From contig NZ_LGDW01000051.1 in assembly GCF_001280005.1 (NCBI RefSeq), positions 33,985-97,984 of the forward strand: a stretch of DNA of 64,000 nt, read 5' to 3'. Shown here one piece after another: positions 1 to 8,628 of this stretch. The DNA comes from Streptomyces sp. NRRL WC-3618 (GTDB lineage Bacteria; Actinomycetota; Actinomycetes; Streptomycetales; Streptomycetaceae). Within the stretch, counting starts at the first letter, position 1. Each line of letters begins with the position of its first letter. The notes beneath the pieces were generated by a model. That model was not told where the DNA came from. It worked only from the letters and a program-made list of their open reading frames with translations, and ran no database searches. Made by a program: the position numbers and the translations under genes.

Positions 1-1
1 C

Positions 2-244
2 GCCGTCTCCGCGAACCTGGGCGTCAACCCGTCCCTCACGATCACCGCCCAGGCCGAACGCGCGATGTCGTACTGGCCGAACAACGGGGAGGCGGATCCG
101 CGTCCGGCCCAGGGCGCCGCGTACGAGCGACTGAAACCGGTCGAACCGAAGGCACCGGCGGTCCCGGCGGAGGCGTTCGGCGCCCTGCGCCTGCCGTTCC
201 TGGGGATCCCGACGGTAAGGCCCACGGACGACAGGAGAAAATGA
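2..244 (+). CDS. GMC-family oxidoreductase, C-terminal fragment (5' end outside window)
   Basis: The window opens inside this gene; the reading frame starting at base 2 gives 80 residues and a TGA stop. The visible start reads SANLGVNPSLTITAQAER, which resembles the C-terminal substrate/FAD-contact block of glucose-methanol-choline oxidoreductases (cholesterol oxidase-like subgroup), where an N-P-S-x-T-I/L-x-A-x-A-E motif holds the active-site Asn and the end of the Rossmann part. It is followed by a Pro-rich tail (LKPVEPKAPAVPAEAF). FAD-dependent oxidation of an alcohol is the family activity; the substrate cannot be told from this fragment. Only the tail is seen, so the subfamily is uncertain. 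Confidence 0.7.
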   Translation, partial: AVSANLGVNPSLTITAQAERAMSYWPNNGEADPRPAQGAAYERLKPVEPKAPAVPAEAFGALRLPFLGIPTVRPTDDRRK

Positions 245-301
245 GAGAAGGACCCGCGCCCCCCTCCGAGCGCAGGTCCCTCTCTGGTTCGTGCCGGAGG
301 C

Positions 302-1339
302 TTACGCCTCCGTGTCCGCCTTCCGGCGACGCATCGCGAACACCGCGCCCGCACCGGCGACGACGGCGACACCGCCGACCAGGCCGATCATCGGCAGGGC
401 GGAGCTGGAGCCGGTGTCGGCGAGGTTGCCGGTCGGCAGGGCGGTGACGTCACCCTGGGGCTTGTGGACCGAGTCCTTGGGACCGTTGCCGCTCGGCGTG
501 GCCGTACCCGGGTCCGTGTTCGGGGCGCCGGCCTTCAGAACGCGGAAGTCGTACTGGGCCCAGCCTTCGGCGATGCATTCCTGGCCGTCGACGTTGTCGA
601 TGTATGCGCCGGAGCCGAAGGAGTAGGCGTCGCCTGCGGGGGCCTCCTTGGAGACGCTGATGCGCAGATCGACGGACTGGCTGGCCTTGGCCTTGAGCTT
701 GTCGACGTAGAAGAAGTAGTCGCCCGCCCAGTCGTCGTTGCCGATCCGGTCCCAGGCGCCGGTCTCGGGGTTCTTGAACTCCAGGTCGACGTACGGGCTC
801 AGGAACTTCGCCTCGTCGATCTCGTAGTTCTCGACCTCGGCGTAGAAGGCGACGTGCTTGATGTCGGCCGCCGAGTCGTTGGTGACGACCAGCTTGAAGT
901 CGTGGAAGCCGTCGCCCGCGACGATCTTGCCCGGCAGGCCCTTGATGTCGGCGGACACCTGCGCGTCGCCGTAGTTCTCGTCGAGGTCCTCGCAGAACGG
1001 GACGTCCGGGTCCGACGGCTGCTCGCTCGGCTCGGCGGAGACCGAGGCGGAGGCGGACAGGGACGGGGAGGGCGAGGCGGAGTCGCTCGTGCTCGAGCTC
1101 GGTGAGGCGCTGCCCGACGACGGCACGTCGGACGGCAGAGCGGTGTCGGACGGCGCGGGGTCCGTGGGGGTCGCCGAAGCAGTGTCGCTCGGGGTCTGCG
1201 AGGGCGTCTCGGTGACGGCCGTCTCGGTCGGCGTGGCCGACGGCGACTCGTCGGCGAACGCGGCGGGCGCGGACAGCAGGGCGAGCGGGGCTATGACGGC
1301 AGTCGCCGCTGCGGCGGCCATGGCACGGCGAAGCTTCAT
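302..1339 (-). CDS. Secreted LAXTG-anchored cell-wall protein
   Basis: 345-residue surface protein. Residues 1-30 form a Sec signal peptide (MKLRRAMAAAAATAVIAPLA..., cleavage near AFA/DE). A long Ser/Thr/Pro-rich low-complexity stalk follows (about 31-108), then a compact domain with two cysteines (FCEDL, QECIAEG). The C-terminus carries LADTG, a hydrophobic stretch (MIGLVGGVAVVAGAGAVFAM) and a basic RRRK tail: a complete sortase sorting signal of the LAXTG type used by streptomycete class E sortases. The ATG at 1339 is preferred over the in-frame TTG just upstream, with GAGGT ahead of it. It is monocistronic, and its biological role (adhesion or aerial-hypha surface) cannot be read from the sequence. 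The sorting signal is the confident part of the call. Confidence 0.85.
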   Translation of the reverse strand: MKLRRAMAAAAATAVIAPLALLSAPAAFADESPSATPTETAVTETPSQTPSDTASATPTDPAPSDTALPSDVPSSGSASPSSSTSDSASPSPSLSASASVSAEPSEQPSDPDVPFCEDLDENYGDAQVSADIKGLPGKIVAGDGFHDFKLVVTNDSAADIKHVAFYAEVENYEIDEAKFLSPYVDLEFKNPETGAWDRIGNDDWAGDYFFYVDKLKAKASQSVDLRISVSKEAPAGDAYSFGSGAYIDNVDGQECIAEGWAQYDFRVLKAGAPNTDPGTATPSGNGPKDSVHKPQGDVTALPTGNLADTGSSSALPMIGLVGGVAVVAGAGAVFAMRRRKADTEA

Positions 1340-1544
1340 CAAGACCTCAAGACCTCAGGACAATCGAGCTGAGGGGCACGGACGTGGCCCCTGGTTCTGA
1401 ACGTGTGACATGTGTCGGCTGTGAATGGTTGCTCTTCACTCACAGAAAATTTATGTGTACTGGGTCACATTTCGAGGTGGCGAGGGTGAGGGGGGTGTCG
1501 AGCCGTCTTCGGCCGCCGGACATGGCACCGGACATGGCAATGGC

Positions 1545-1579
1545 AAAGGGCCCCGCGGGGCGGAGCCGCGGGGCCCTTT
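1545..1579. terminator. Hairpin, 14-bp perfect stem
   Basis: AAAGGGCCCCGCGG pairs perfectly with CCGCGGGGCCCTTT around a 7-base loop. The stem is A-rich at one foot and T-rich at the other, so it could terminate in either direction. No adjacent gene ends here, so what it terminates is unclear. Confidence 0.6.
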
Positions 1580-1810
1580 CCGTCAGCACCGGCGTCAGGG
1601 CAGCGCCGGTGCCTGGGGGAAGCGGCGCCGGGGGGTTGCGCCGCATTGATGGTCTGAACCAATGGCAGTCGGGGATCGCAAGGCAACGCACTTGCCTGCC
1701 AAGGGGCTTGGGTTTGTTCTTGCATCGTGCTGGAAGGTCACGCGGTACGCAACCTTTTGACCCGGGCTCGTACTTTTTGGGCCTTGTGCTGCAGTCGACT
1801 GAGCTGTGCC

Positions 1811-1840
1811 GGTCGGCCCCGGGCGTCCCCGGGGCCGACC
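1811..1840. terminator. Hairpin, 10-bp GC-rich stem
   Basis: GGTCGGCCCC pairs with GGGGCCGACC. It lies downstream of a 230-base non-coding stretch and upstream (on the plus strand) of the convergent end of the chorismate mutase gene at 2000. It could terminate a plus-strand small transcript or read-through from chorismate mutase. Confidence 0.55.
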
Positions 1841-1999
1841 GTTCTCTGGGGTGACCGGGCTGCTGTCCCCTGCCGTCCGGTCACAACCCTGGAGCCACGC
1901 GTGGTTTGTGCGGGCCCGCCCCTGGCTGGCACGGACACCGGTACCAACGAAGAACGCCTACGGCGGTCACGCGCCGGACGGGTGAGACGGTGCCCGAAC

Positions 2000-2299
2000 T
2001 CAGATACGACCCCGGCACAGCTCCAGCAAGGTCATCGCGAGGGAGGTGCCGGGCCGGCCCAGCGCGTCCCGGTAGTGCCCGAGGACGTCCATCTCGCGGG
2101 ACAGGTTCACGCGCCGCCCGCCGGAGGCGATCCGCGAGTCCTGGATCACGGCGGACACGGCCATCCGTTCCTGGACGAGACCGATGATCCGGTCGTCGAG
2201 CGCGTCGATGCGTTCCCGTGCGCCGGTGATCACGTCGGCGGCCTCGGAGGTACGGGCACCGGTCACATCGAGAGAGGTCGTGGATGTCATAGAGGTCAT
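2000..2299 (-). CDS. Chorismate mutase, AroQ type
   Basis: 99-residue all-helical chorismate mutase that would convert chorismate to prephenate, the branch point to Phe and Tyr. The family signature is clear: the first helix ITGARERIDALDDRIIGLVQERMAVSAVIQDSRI supplies the Arg/Asp active-site set, followed by GGRRVNLSREMDVLGHYRDALG and a C-terminal LLELCRGRI helix. The length is typical of stand-alone actinobacterial AroQ proteins. The ATG at 2299 has AAGGAG seven bases upstream. The leader contains a stable hairpin at 2356-2382 that could be a transcriptional attenuator, but no aromatic-rich leader peptide was found. Confidence 0.9.
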   Translation of the reverse strand: MTSMTSTTSLDVTGARTSEAADVITGARERIDALDDRIIGLVQERMAVSAVIQDSRIASGGRRVNLSREMDVLGHYRDALGRPGTSLAMTLLELCRGRI

Positions 2300-2355
2300 C
2301 TCGGGGCTCCTTGTGGGAAGGGTGCCCCGGACCGGCAGGACCCGGAAACGACAGA

Positions 2356-2382
2356 CGCCCCGGGCCTTGTCGGCCTGGGGCG
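2356..2382 (-). promoter_or_regulatory. Leader hairpin 57 nt upstream of chorismate mutase
   Basis: CGCCCCGGGCC and GGCCTGGGGCG form an 11-bp stem (one mismatch pair) with a 5-base loop. On the minus strand it is followed by a loosely T-containing stretch, so it could act as an attenuator or protective 5' stem for the chorismate mutase transcript. No leader peptide with repeated Phe, Tyr or Trp codons precedes it. Confidence 0.35.
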
Positions 2383-2705
2383 CCTGGGAAGTCGCTTGTC
2401 AGTTGCTCAAGCAGCACGACCATGGCAGCCGGTGGGCCGGTTGCCATAGGTAAAGAGGAAGGTCGGGTGCGTGAGCATGGGGGTCAGTATGCACGGGGCG
2501 GGACGCCTTTCCAAGGCGGTATTTTCTTCAGCTTTTTTCAGCGTCGGCGGGCATCCTCAGCCTGTCCGGCGTTTGAGGACAAGGCCCGTTCAGGGCCGAA
2601 GCGGGGGCCCGGGGGGCGGGCAGCCCCCAGCGACGGCGAGGTGCCCCACGCCCACCCCGGTAGAATCGGAGGCACAGACCGCCGCCCAACCGCCGGAAGG
2701 CCCCC
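2383..2705. other. Intergenic region with guaA promoter and a Streptomyces repeat
   Basis: Divergent spacer between chorismate mutase and guaA. It holds no credible gene. A dispersed repeat-like sequence sits at 2558-2580, and the 120 bases before guaA carry its promoter and the ribosome-binding site GGAAGG. A T-rich block at 2520-2540 is unusual for the local base composition. Confidence 0.5.
2558..2580. repeat. Dispersed Streptomyces repeat (CCTGTCCGGCGTTTGAGGAC core)
   Basis: The core CCTGTCCGGCGTTTGAGGAC matches, from memory, a short intergenic repeat found in many copies in Streptomyces genomes (usual form begins CAGCCCGTCCGGCG). Only one copy is seen in this window, so the call rests on recognition, not on internal comparison. 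Confidence 0.55.
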
Positions 2706-4277
2706 GTGTCAGCAGCGACCCCCGCCCCCGACACCGTCCTGGTCGTCGACTTCGGTGCGCAGTACGCCCAGCTCATCGCCCGCCGAGTCCGCGAGGCCCG
2801 GGTCTACAGCGAGATCGTGCCGAGCACCATGCCGGTCGAGGAGATGCTCGCCAAGAACCCCGCGGCGATCATCCTCTCCGGCGGCCCCTCGTCGGTGTAC
2901 GCGGAGGGCGCCCCGCGCCTGGACCGCGCGATCTTCGAGGCCGGCGTCCCCGTCTTCGGCATGTGCTACGGCTTCCAGCTGATGGCGACCACCCTCGGCG
3001 GCACGGTCGACAACTCCGGAGCCCGCGAGTACGGCCGTACGCAGCTGACCGTGACCAAGCCGTCCTCCACCCTCTTCGAGGGCACCCCGGCGGACCAGTC
3101 GGTGTGGATGTCGCACGGCGACGCCTGCTCCGCCGCCCCCGAGGGCTTCGCGGTCACGGCGTCCACGGACGTCGTCCCGGTCGCCGCCTTCGAGAACGAC
3201 GAGAAGAAGCTGTACGGGGTCCAGTACCACCCCGAGGTCATGCACTCCACGCACGGCCAGCAGGTCCTCGAACACTTCCTCTACCGGGGCGCGGGCCTGA
3301 CCCCGTCCTGGACCACCGGCAACGTCATCGACGAGCAGGTGGCGCTGATCCGCGAGCAGGTCGGCGACAAGCGCGCCGTCTGCGGCCTCTCCGGCGGCGT
3401 GGACTCGGCGGTCGCCGCAGCCCTCGTACAGAAGGCCATCGGCTCCCAGCTGACCTGCGTCTACGTCGACCACGGCCTGATGCGCAAGGATGAGACCGAG
3501 CAGGTCGAGAAGGACTTCGTCGCCTCGACCGGCGTCACGCTGAAGGTCGTCGACGCCGAGGAGCGGTTCCTGAACGCGCTCGCCGGGGTCTCCGACCCCG
3601 AGGAGAAGCGGAAGATCATCGGGCGCGAGTTCATCCGCGTCTTCGAACAGGCGCAGGCCGAGATCATCGCGGACGAGGGTCCCGAGGTCGCGTTCCTGGT
3701 GCAGGGCACCCTCTACCCCGATGTGGTCGAGTCCGGTGGCGGTACCGGCACCGCCAACATCAAGTCCCACCACAACGTGGGCGGGCTGCCGGAGGACCTC
3801 GAGTTCGAGCTGATCGAGCCGCTGCGCAAACTCTTCAAGGACGAGGTCCGGATGGTCGGCCAGGAACTCGGCCTGCCGGAGGAGATCGTCCAGCGCCAGC
3901 CGTTCCCCGGCCCCGGCCTCGGCATCCGCATCGTCGGCGAGGTCACCAAGGACCGCCTCGACCTCCTCCGCGAGGCCGACGCGATCGCCCGCGAGGAACT
4001 CACCGCAGCCGGCCTCGACCGCGACATCTGGCAGTGCCCGGTGGTCCTCCTCGCGGACGTGCGCAGCGTCGGCGTCCAGGGCGACGGCCGTACGTACGGC
4101 CACCCGATCGTCCTGCGCCCGGTCTCCTCCGAGGACGCGATGACCGCCGACTGGTCCCGCCTCCCCTACGAGGTCCTGGCGAAGATCTCGACGCGCATCA
4201 CCAACGAGGTCGCCGACGTCAACCGCGTCGTCCTCGACGTGACGAGCAAGCCGCCGGGCACCATCGAGTGGGAGTAG
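2706..4277 (+). CDS. guaA: GMP synthase (glutamine-hydrolysing)
   Basis: 523 residues, full family length. The enzyme aminates XMP to GMP using glutamine and ATP, the last step of guanine nucleotide synthesis. The N-terminal class I amidotransferase domain shows the catalytic triad: nucleophile Cys87 in GMCYGFQ and His175/Glu177 in YHPE. The ATP pyrophosphatase domain has the PP-loop SGGVDS at 229-234, and the C-terminal dimerisation domain ends in the conserved KPPGTIEWE. The start is GTG at 2706, with GGAAGG a few bases upstream. It is monocistronic and runs into the convergent PPOX-fold gene with only 18 bases between stops. Confidence 0.98.
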   Translation: MSAATPAPDTVLVVDFGAQYAQLIARRVREARVYSEIVPSTMPVEEMLAKNPAAIILSGGPSSVYAEGAPRLDRAIFEAGVPVFGMCYGFQLMATTLGGTVDNSGAREYGRTQLTVTKPSSTLFEGTPADQSVWMSHGDACSAAPEGFAVTASTDVVPVAAFENDEKKLYGVQYHPEVMHSTHGQQVLEHFLYRGAGLTPSWTTGNVIDEQVALIREQVGDKRAVCGLSGGVDSAVAAALVQKAIGSQLTCVYVDHGLMRKDETEQVEKDFVASTGVTLKVVDAEERFLNALAGVSDPEEKRKIIGREFIRVFEQAQAEIIADEGPEVAFLVQGTLYPDVVESGGGTGTANIKSHHNVGGLPEDLEFELIEPLRKLFKDEVRMVGQELGLPEEIVQRQPFPGPGLGIRIVGEVTKDRLDLLREADAIAREELTAAGLDRDIWQCPVVLLADVRSVGVQGDGRTYGHPIVLRPVSSEDAMTADWSRLPYEVLAKISTRITNEVADVNRVVLDVTSKPPGTIEWE

Positions 4278-4295
4278 TCCCGCAGGTGGTGCGGC

Positions 4296-4763
4296 TCAGG
4301 TACGCCTGAGCGTGCGCACCGGCTCTCCGGGCTGCCAGACCTGGACGACCAGATACGTCTCGTCCTCCACGTACGTCCGCACGACCTCCGTCAGCTCGGT
4401 ACGGAAGAGGTGGAACGGCTCCGGCGGTTCCACCTCTTCGGCGTACGCGGCCTTGGCGGCGGAATCCTCGACCTCGTACGCCCGCCCGCTGATCCGCACA
4501 TCGCCGCCGCTCATGTCCGTCCCCGGGCCGGGGTTCGCCTGGAGGGCGAAGCGGGGGTCGCGGCGCAGATCCCGCGCCTTGAGCGAGTCCGGCATCATGC
4601 CGAGCCACAACTCGCCGTGCAGGAAGCGGACTTCGATTCCGGACGTGCGAGGCGAGCCGTCCTTGCGGAGGGTGGCGAGGGTGTGGTGGGTGAAGGCCCG
4701 GAAGCGTTTCTCGGCGGTTTGGGCTAGGTCGGGTTCCGCGGTGGTGAATACTGCCCAGTTCAT
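4296..4763 (-). CDS. Pyridoxamine 5'-phosphate oxidase-fold (FMN split-barrel) protein
   Basis: 155 residues from the ATG at 4763 (an in-frame ATG at 4793 would add 10 residues; neither has a clear Shine-Dalgarno site, so leaderless initiation is possible). The pattern AFTHHTLATLRKDGSPRTSGIEVRFLHGELWLGMMPDS followed by SLKARDLRRDPRFALQANP is typical of PPOX-class split-barrel flavin proteins (F420/FMN-dependent reductases), in which the K-x-R-D-L-x-R-D-P-R segment contacts the flavin phosphate. The substrate is unknown; stand-alone actinobacterial members are often annotated only by fold. It is convergent with guaA. Confidence 0.85.
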   Translation of the reverse strand: MNWAVFTTAEPDLAQTAEKRFRAFTHHTLATLRKDGSPRTSGIEVRFLHGELWLGMMPDSLKARDLRRDPRFALQANPGPGTDMSGGDVRISGRAYEVEDSAAKAAYAEEVEPPEPFHLFRTELTEVVRTYVEDETYLVVQVWQPGEPVRTLRRT

Positions 4764-4961
4764 GGAAACGAGTCTGACGCGAATACCCGACATCCTCTGA
4801 CGTGTATGGGCCGGATTCTCGCCGGTTTCTCGCCGATGTCGCGTCGGCCTTTCGGCTCCCTGGCCCGGATATCTCTTTCATCTCTTCGCAAACATCCCTG
4901 TTCTCCTGCGCGGACCGACGGTAACTTCCGCTCCGTAAAGGAACCCAGTGCTGGAGGATCT

Positions 4962-5756
4962 ATGCACGGGCCCACTCCGCCCCTGCCGCTGCCCACCGAC
5001 CAGCTGCAGTTCGCGATGCCACCGATGTACGAGTCGCTCGACGACGAGCGGAGGCACCGCAAGGAACGGCTGGCCGGGGCGATCAGGCTGTTCGGGCGCT
5101 TCGGCTTCGAGGACGGTGTCTCCGGGCACATCACGGCGCGCGACCCGGAGTACGGCAACTGCTTCTGGGTCAACCCGTTCGGGATGCCCTTCAAGTACGT
5201 CACCGTGAGCGACCTCGTCATGGCCAACCAGGACGGGCAGGTCATCGAGGGCCGCTACCACATCAACCAGGCCGCCTTCACCGTGCACGCCCAGGTGCAC
5301 GCCGCCCGTCCGGACGTCGTCGCCGTGGCGCACTGCCACTCGGTGCACGGCCGCGCCCTCTCCGCCCTCGGCGACCTCCTCGACCCGATCACCCAGGAGA
5401 GCTGCGCCTTCTACGAGGACCACGCGCTGTACGACACCTACACGGGCGTCGCCGTGGACGCCGACGAGGGCCGGCGCATCGCGTCCGCACTGGGCTCCCG
5501 CAAGGCCCTCGTGCTGCGCAACCACGGGCTCCTCACGGTGGGCGACTCGGTGGACGCGGCGGCCTGGTGGTTCCTGTCGATGGAACGGTCGAGCCAGGTC
5601 CAGTTGACGGCGAGGGCGGCGGGCCGGCCCATCCTGATCGACCACAAACAGGCGGTCTCGACATGGGAGCAGCTCGGCGGTGACCTGGTCGCGTGGATCA
5701 ACTACCAGCCGCTGTGGCAGGACATCAGCAGGAGCGAACCGGATCTGCTGAGCTAG
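4962..5756 (+). CDS. Class II aldolase/adducin family protein
   Basis: 264 residues starting at the ATG at 4962, which has GGAGG four bases upstream; longer in-frame extensions lack a ribosome-binding site. The class II aldolase fold is shown by GRFGFEDGVSGHITARDPE near the N-terminus, the metal-ligand segment VAVAHCHSVHGRALSALG and the later LVLRNHGLLTVGDSVDAAAW, whose His completes the zinc site. Family members cleave or epimerise phosphorylated sugars (fuculose- or ribulose-phosphate) but many, like this one, have unknown substrates. No sugar kinase or isomerase lies beside it, so context gives no substrate. Confidence 0.9.
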   Translation: MHGPTPPLPLPTDQLQFAMPPMYESLDDERRHRKERLAGAIRLFGRFGFEDGVSGHITARDPEYGNCFWVNPFGMPFKYVTVSDLVMANQDGQVIEGRYHINQAAFTVHAQVHAARPDVVAVAHCHSVHGRALSALGDLLDPITQESCAFYEDHALYDTYTGVAVDADEGRRIASALGSRKALVLRNHGLLTVGDSVDAAAWWFLSMERSSQVQLTARAAGRPILIDHKQAVSTWEQLGGDLVAWINYQPLWQDISRSEPDLLS

Positions 5757-5773
5757 CGGTCCTCCGGAAACCG

Positions 5774-5872
5774 GAAACCCCGGGTGGCCCCGAAACCCCG
5801 GGTGACCGTGAAATGCCGGGTGGCCCTGAAACCCCAGGCGGTCCCGAAACGCCTGGCGGGTCAGAAACCCCG
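5774..5872. repeat. 18-bp tandem repeat, 5.5 copies
   Basis: Five complete 18-base units beginning GAAAC/TCCC (5774, 5792, 5810, 5828, 5846) plus a half unit at 5864. Unit consensus is GAAACCCCGGGTGGCCCC with a few substitutions. It lies in the convergent gap after the aldolase and reaches into the last codons of the DUF4429 gene. Since 18 is divisible by three, it stays open in some frames (PETPGG repeats on plus) but shows no other sign of coding. Confidence 0.9.
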
Positions 5873-6742
5873 TAGGACGGCCGCCTTGGTGGTCGTGAAC
5901 TCCTCGTCCGTGAGCACGCCCTCGCGGTGCAGTTCGCCCAACTCCCGGAGCCTGCGCAGGAGTACGTCGTGGTGTTCGGACGGGGGCGGGACGGCGGGTG
6001 TGGGCCGGGGGCGTTCCCTGGAGTCGGCCGCCCGGGTGGAGGGGTGCGGCAGACGGGCCGTGACCGCCGTCGCGACGAGGGCCGTGAGCAGGTCGCGGCG
6101 CGCGCTGCCCCACAGATCGAGGGCGTAGGGGTCCTTCTCGGGCGGCAGCTTGGAGAAGACCGACTCGCGGGTCACGAAGCGCATGAAGCCGTCCTCGTAG
6201 CCGGAGTTCGGCAGCCAGTCGACCTGGACGAGATCGTGGGTGGAGATGATGCGGGGGCCGGTGGCCCGCTTGACCCGGTCCGACGTGTCGGCCCAGTCGA
6301 TTCGGACCTGCGTGCCGTCGAAGGACACCATGCCGTCGCTGGACCGCACCGACACCGGCACGGGCGGACCCGGGAGCAGATACGCCTTGGCCGGTTCCTC
6401 GGGCACCGGATCGAGGAGTAGGGCGTGGCGGATCTCCTCGGCGAGGTACTCGGCGATCCCGGACCGGTCGATGTCCACGGTCAGCCGGTACGGGTCGGCC
6501 GCGTCCGGCAGCCGGCCGCCGGTCGCCTGGAGCAGCGGGTCGGCTCCCTCGCGGAGCCTGAGCCGCAGCCGCCCACGCTTGCGTTCGGGTTCGTAGACGA
6601 TGCCCGAGACGGCCTCCAGGGGCACGGTGACCTCGCCGTACGTCTGCCGGAACAGCGGCACGGAACGGTGGAGCCCCGGCGTGATCCTGACCGTGCTGCC
6701 GTCGAAAGCCCAGGCTCCGTCGCGCTGGATGATCTCGGCCAT
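5861..6742 (-). CDS. DUF4429 protein with C-terminal SHOCT domain
   Basis: 293 residues. Two copies of a beta-rich DUF4429-like module are visible, each opening with a G-x-W/V-x-F-D-G-T-x-V-R-I block (residues about 8-20 and 136-150), a duplication known for this actinobacterial family. The last 30 residues, LRRLRELGELHREGVLTDEEFTTTKAAVL, are a SHOCT domain, a short helical oligomerisation module. Predicted soluble and cytoplasmic; no function is established. The final codons lie in the 18-bp tandem repeat, suggesting the 3' end is unstable. ATG at 6742; the weak ribosome-binding site makes the start moderately certain. Confidence 0.85.
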   Translation of the reverse strand: MAEIIQRDGAWAFDGSTVRITPGLHRSVPLFRQTYGEVTVPLEAVSGIVYEPERKRGRLRLRLREGADPLLQATGGRLPDAADPYRLTVDIDRSGIAEYLAEEIRHALLLDPVPEEPAKAYLLPGPPVPVSVRSSDGMVSFDGTQVRIDWADTSDRVKRATGPRIISTHDLVQVDWLPNSGYEDGFMRFVTRESVFSKLPPEKDPYALDLWGSARRDLLTALVATAVTARLPHPSTRAADSRERPRPTPAVPPPSEHHDVLLRRLRELGELHREGVLTDEEFTTTKAAVLRGF

Positions 6743-6993
6743 ACGCGAATTCTCGCAGCCGGGTCAACACGGAGGTCACGGTTTCACTCGCCCTTTCCGC
6801 TGCCCGGGCCAACCTGCCGCGCGCGACGGGTGTTAGGTAGGGCACAATTCGCTCTCGTCGTAGGGGAGTTGCGAGGCCAGGATTCGGGCCTCCGGAAACC
6901 CTGCACGTTCCGGTGTTTTCTGGTGCATACCGGTGCGCCGATGTCCTGGTTCTTGATGTGTGGTGTCGGGTGTGGGGAAGGCGGGCGTCGGGC

Positions 6994-8271
6994 GTGGCGG
7001 TGTCGGAGGCGAGGCAAGGTGTGCTGCCCGGGGAACACGGCGGCGGCTGTACCTGTGGGGACTGCCCGCACGGGGCGCGTACGGGGCACCGGCGTGCGGT
7101 CGCCGAGTTCCTGCTCATGCGGGAGGGGTTCGCGGCGGGCCAGGGACTGCCGGCCGCGGTGGCCCATTCGGCCTCGGCCTCCCGCCAGTGGGTCTCGGAC
7201 GAACTGACCCAGTCCGCCGCCGTCGTCGCCGAGCGCGGCCGGGCCGAGGGCGAGGTGTGGCTGGCGCGGCTGTGGCGCCGTACGGCGTTCACGGTGTGGG
7301 CGCTGATCGCCGTCCTGCTGCTCGTGCAGGCACTCACCGCGATCGGGGCGGGCTGGACTGCCGCCCGGACGGCCGGACTGGTGGCCGCCGTACTCGTCGG
7401 CGGTGCGCTGACGGCCGCGTCCTGGTTCCACCGGGCGCGGGGCGGGGCGCTGGCGCCCCTGATCGGCGAGGACAACCGCCTGTCGACCTCCCGTGTGGTG
7501 GCGGCGAGTTGGGTGCTGTTCGTGACGTACGCCGTGCTGGTCCTGGTGGGCCGGCTGGCGGCGGCCTCCGGCCACGTGGAGCGCGACGCGCTGATCGCAG
7601 GCCTCGAACTCGCCCGGGGCGCGGGCGTCGTGACCGTCCTCGCGGTGGTGTGCGCGATCGCGGTGCTCGTGCGCAGGGTGGTCGGCCTGCGCGTCCTCGG
7701 CCAACGCCTGCAGAAGGTACGTGCGGACCGCCCGCGCGCGGCCGACCTCCTGACGGACGACGCGGGCCGCGGCACCTTCGCGGACATCCAGTACGTGATG
7801 ATCGGCACGGTTGCTCTCCTGTTCGCGGTCGTACGGCTGGCCCGACGTCCGGATCAGCTGCCGGACCTGCCGTGGGGGCTGGCGGTGGTGGTGCTGGTGT
7901 CGGCGGCGACCTATGTGGCCGGCAAGTACGCCGAGGGAGGCCGCCCGGTGATCCTTTCGGTCGTGCGGTCCCGGGAGGCGGGCGACCTGGACGCCCCGAT
8001 CCGCACCGGCGACGACATTGAGATCCGAGGCGCCGGCTTCGTGCCCCCGGGTGCGGGCACCGCCGACCGGCTGTCCCGCATGGTCGTCCGCATCGGCCCC
8101 GTCCACGTCCACGTCCCCCTGGTCCCGGTCCCCGGCGGCTTCAGCAACCCCCGGGACGAGGTACTGACGGTGCCTGTCCCGGCCGAGGTGGAGCCCGGTC
8201 GGGTGGAGGTGCAGGTGGTGACTGCGGCGGGCGTGGAGACGAACCGGTGCGTGATCGATGTGACGGACTGA
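6994..8271 (+). CDS. Integral membrane protein with C-terminal IPT/TIG-like domain
   Basis: About 425 residues, unrecognised family. After a Cys-rich N-terminal segment (GGGCTCGDCPHG) and a soluble helix, four hydrophobic segments appear in two pairs: TVWALIAVLLLVQALTAI, AGLVAAVLVGGALTAA, VAASWVLFVTYAVLVLVG and VVTVLAVVCAIAVLV, then two further weaker segments (VMIGTVALLFAVV, LAVVVLVSAATYVAG). The C-terminal 100 residues (PVILSVVRSREAGDLDAPIRTGDDIEIRGAGF... VHVHVPLVPVPGGF) look like an Ig-like IPT/TIG domain. The start is ambiguous: in-frame GTGs occur at 6970, 6994 and 7000, and GGGGAAGG at 6974-6981 favours 6994. No operon partner. Confidence 0.65.
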   Translation: MAVSEARQGVLPGEHGGGCTCGDCPHGARTGHRRAVAEFLLMREGFAAGQGLPAAVAHSASASRQWVSDELTQSAAVVAERGRAEGEVWLARLWRRTAFTVWALIAVLLLVQALTAIGAGWTAARTAGLVAAVLVGGALTAASWFHRARGGALAPLIGEDNRLSTSRVVAASWVLFVTYAVLVLVGRLAAASGHVERDALIAGLELARGAGVVTVLAVVCAIAVLVRRVVGLRVLGQRLQKVRADRPRAADLLTDDAGRGTFADIQYVMIGTVALLFAVVRLARRPDQLPDLPWGLAVVVLVSAATYVAGKYAEGGRPVILSVVRSREAGDLDAPIRTGDDIEIRGAGFVPPGAGTADRLSRMVVRIGPVHVHVPLVPVPGGFSNPRDEVLTVPVPAEVEPGRVEVQVVTAAGVETNRCVIDVTD

Positions 8272-8628
8272 GGGACTGAGGTACTCAGGGCTGAGGGTGA
8301 GGGGACTGGCGGGTTGAGAGCTGACGGGCTCGCGGGCTGAGGGGGCCTCCTCGCGGTGGTTGCTTGCGGTTCTGTGTGCGTGCGGGCTTGCGGGTAGGGG
8401 CGGGCTGCTGGTGACGGCCAGCCGCTCGGGCGACCCCCAGCACGTCTCCGCCCGCGCTGGTGCGGCGACTGCGCCGGCGCGGTGCCCGGGGCCGGCGGAT
8501 CGCTTCGACCGCTGCCGCTCCCCAGACAAAGGGCGGAAAAAGGCCGTGCCAGGAGTGAGCGAGGCCACGTTGTCGTGCGTATCGTCTGTTGAGGGGTCAA
8601 CGGTGGCAGGCGAGAGGCGGCTAGGGCG
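8272..8628. other. Intergenic region, no feature found
   Basis: 357 bases between two plus-strand genes. The first 70 bases are enriched in CTGAG-like repeats of no clear order. No ORF, hairpin or recognisable promoter stands out; the promoter of the DoxX gene must lie here. Confidence 0.4.

Larger units (their letters stand above)
1340..1999. other. Gene-poor interval with two strong hairpins
   Basis: No ORF here has convincing codon structure or a recognisable product. The first part is the upstream region of the LADTG gene and includes an AT-rich run around 1440-1460. The rest holds two strong hairpins, at 1545-1579 and 1811-1840, listed separately. The 230 bases between them have no good coding frame and could be a small RNA. 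Confidence 0.5.

Noticed and set aside
464-1105. Long plus-strand ORF opposite the LADTG protein
   Set aside because: Antisense shadow of a gene with strong third-position GC bias; low-complexity Val/Gly/Leu translation and no domain.
2709-4103. 464-residue minus-strand ORF over guaA
   Set aside because: Perfectly overlaps guaA; Val/Asp/Leu/Gly-rich shadow translation, no start signal.
4878-7808. 976-residue minus-strand ORF spanning several genes
   Set aside because: Covers aldolase and the DUF4429 gene in the wrong frame, Arg/Pro/Ser-rich; high-GC artefact.
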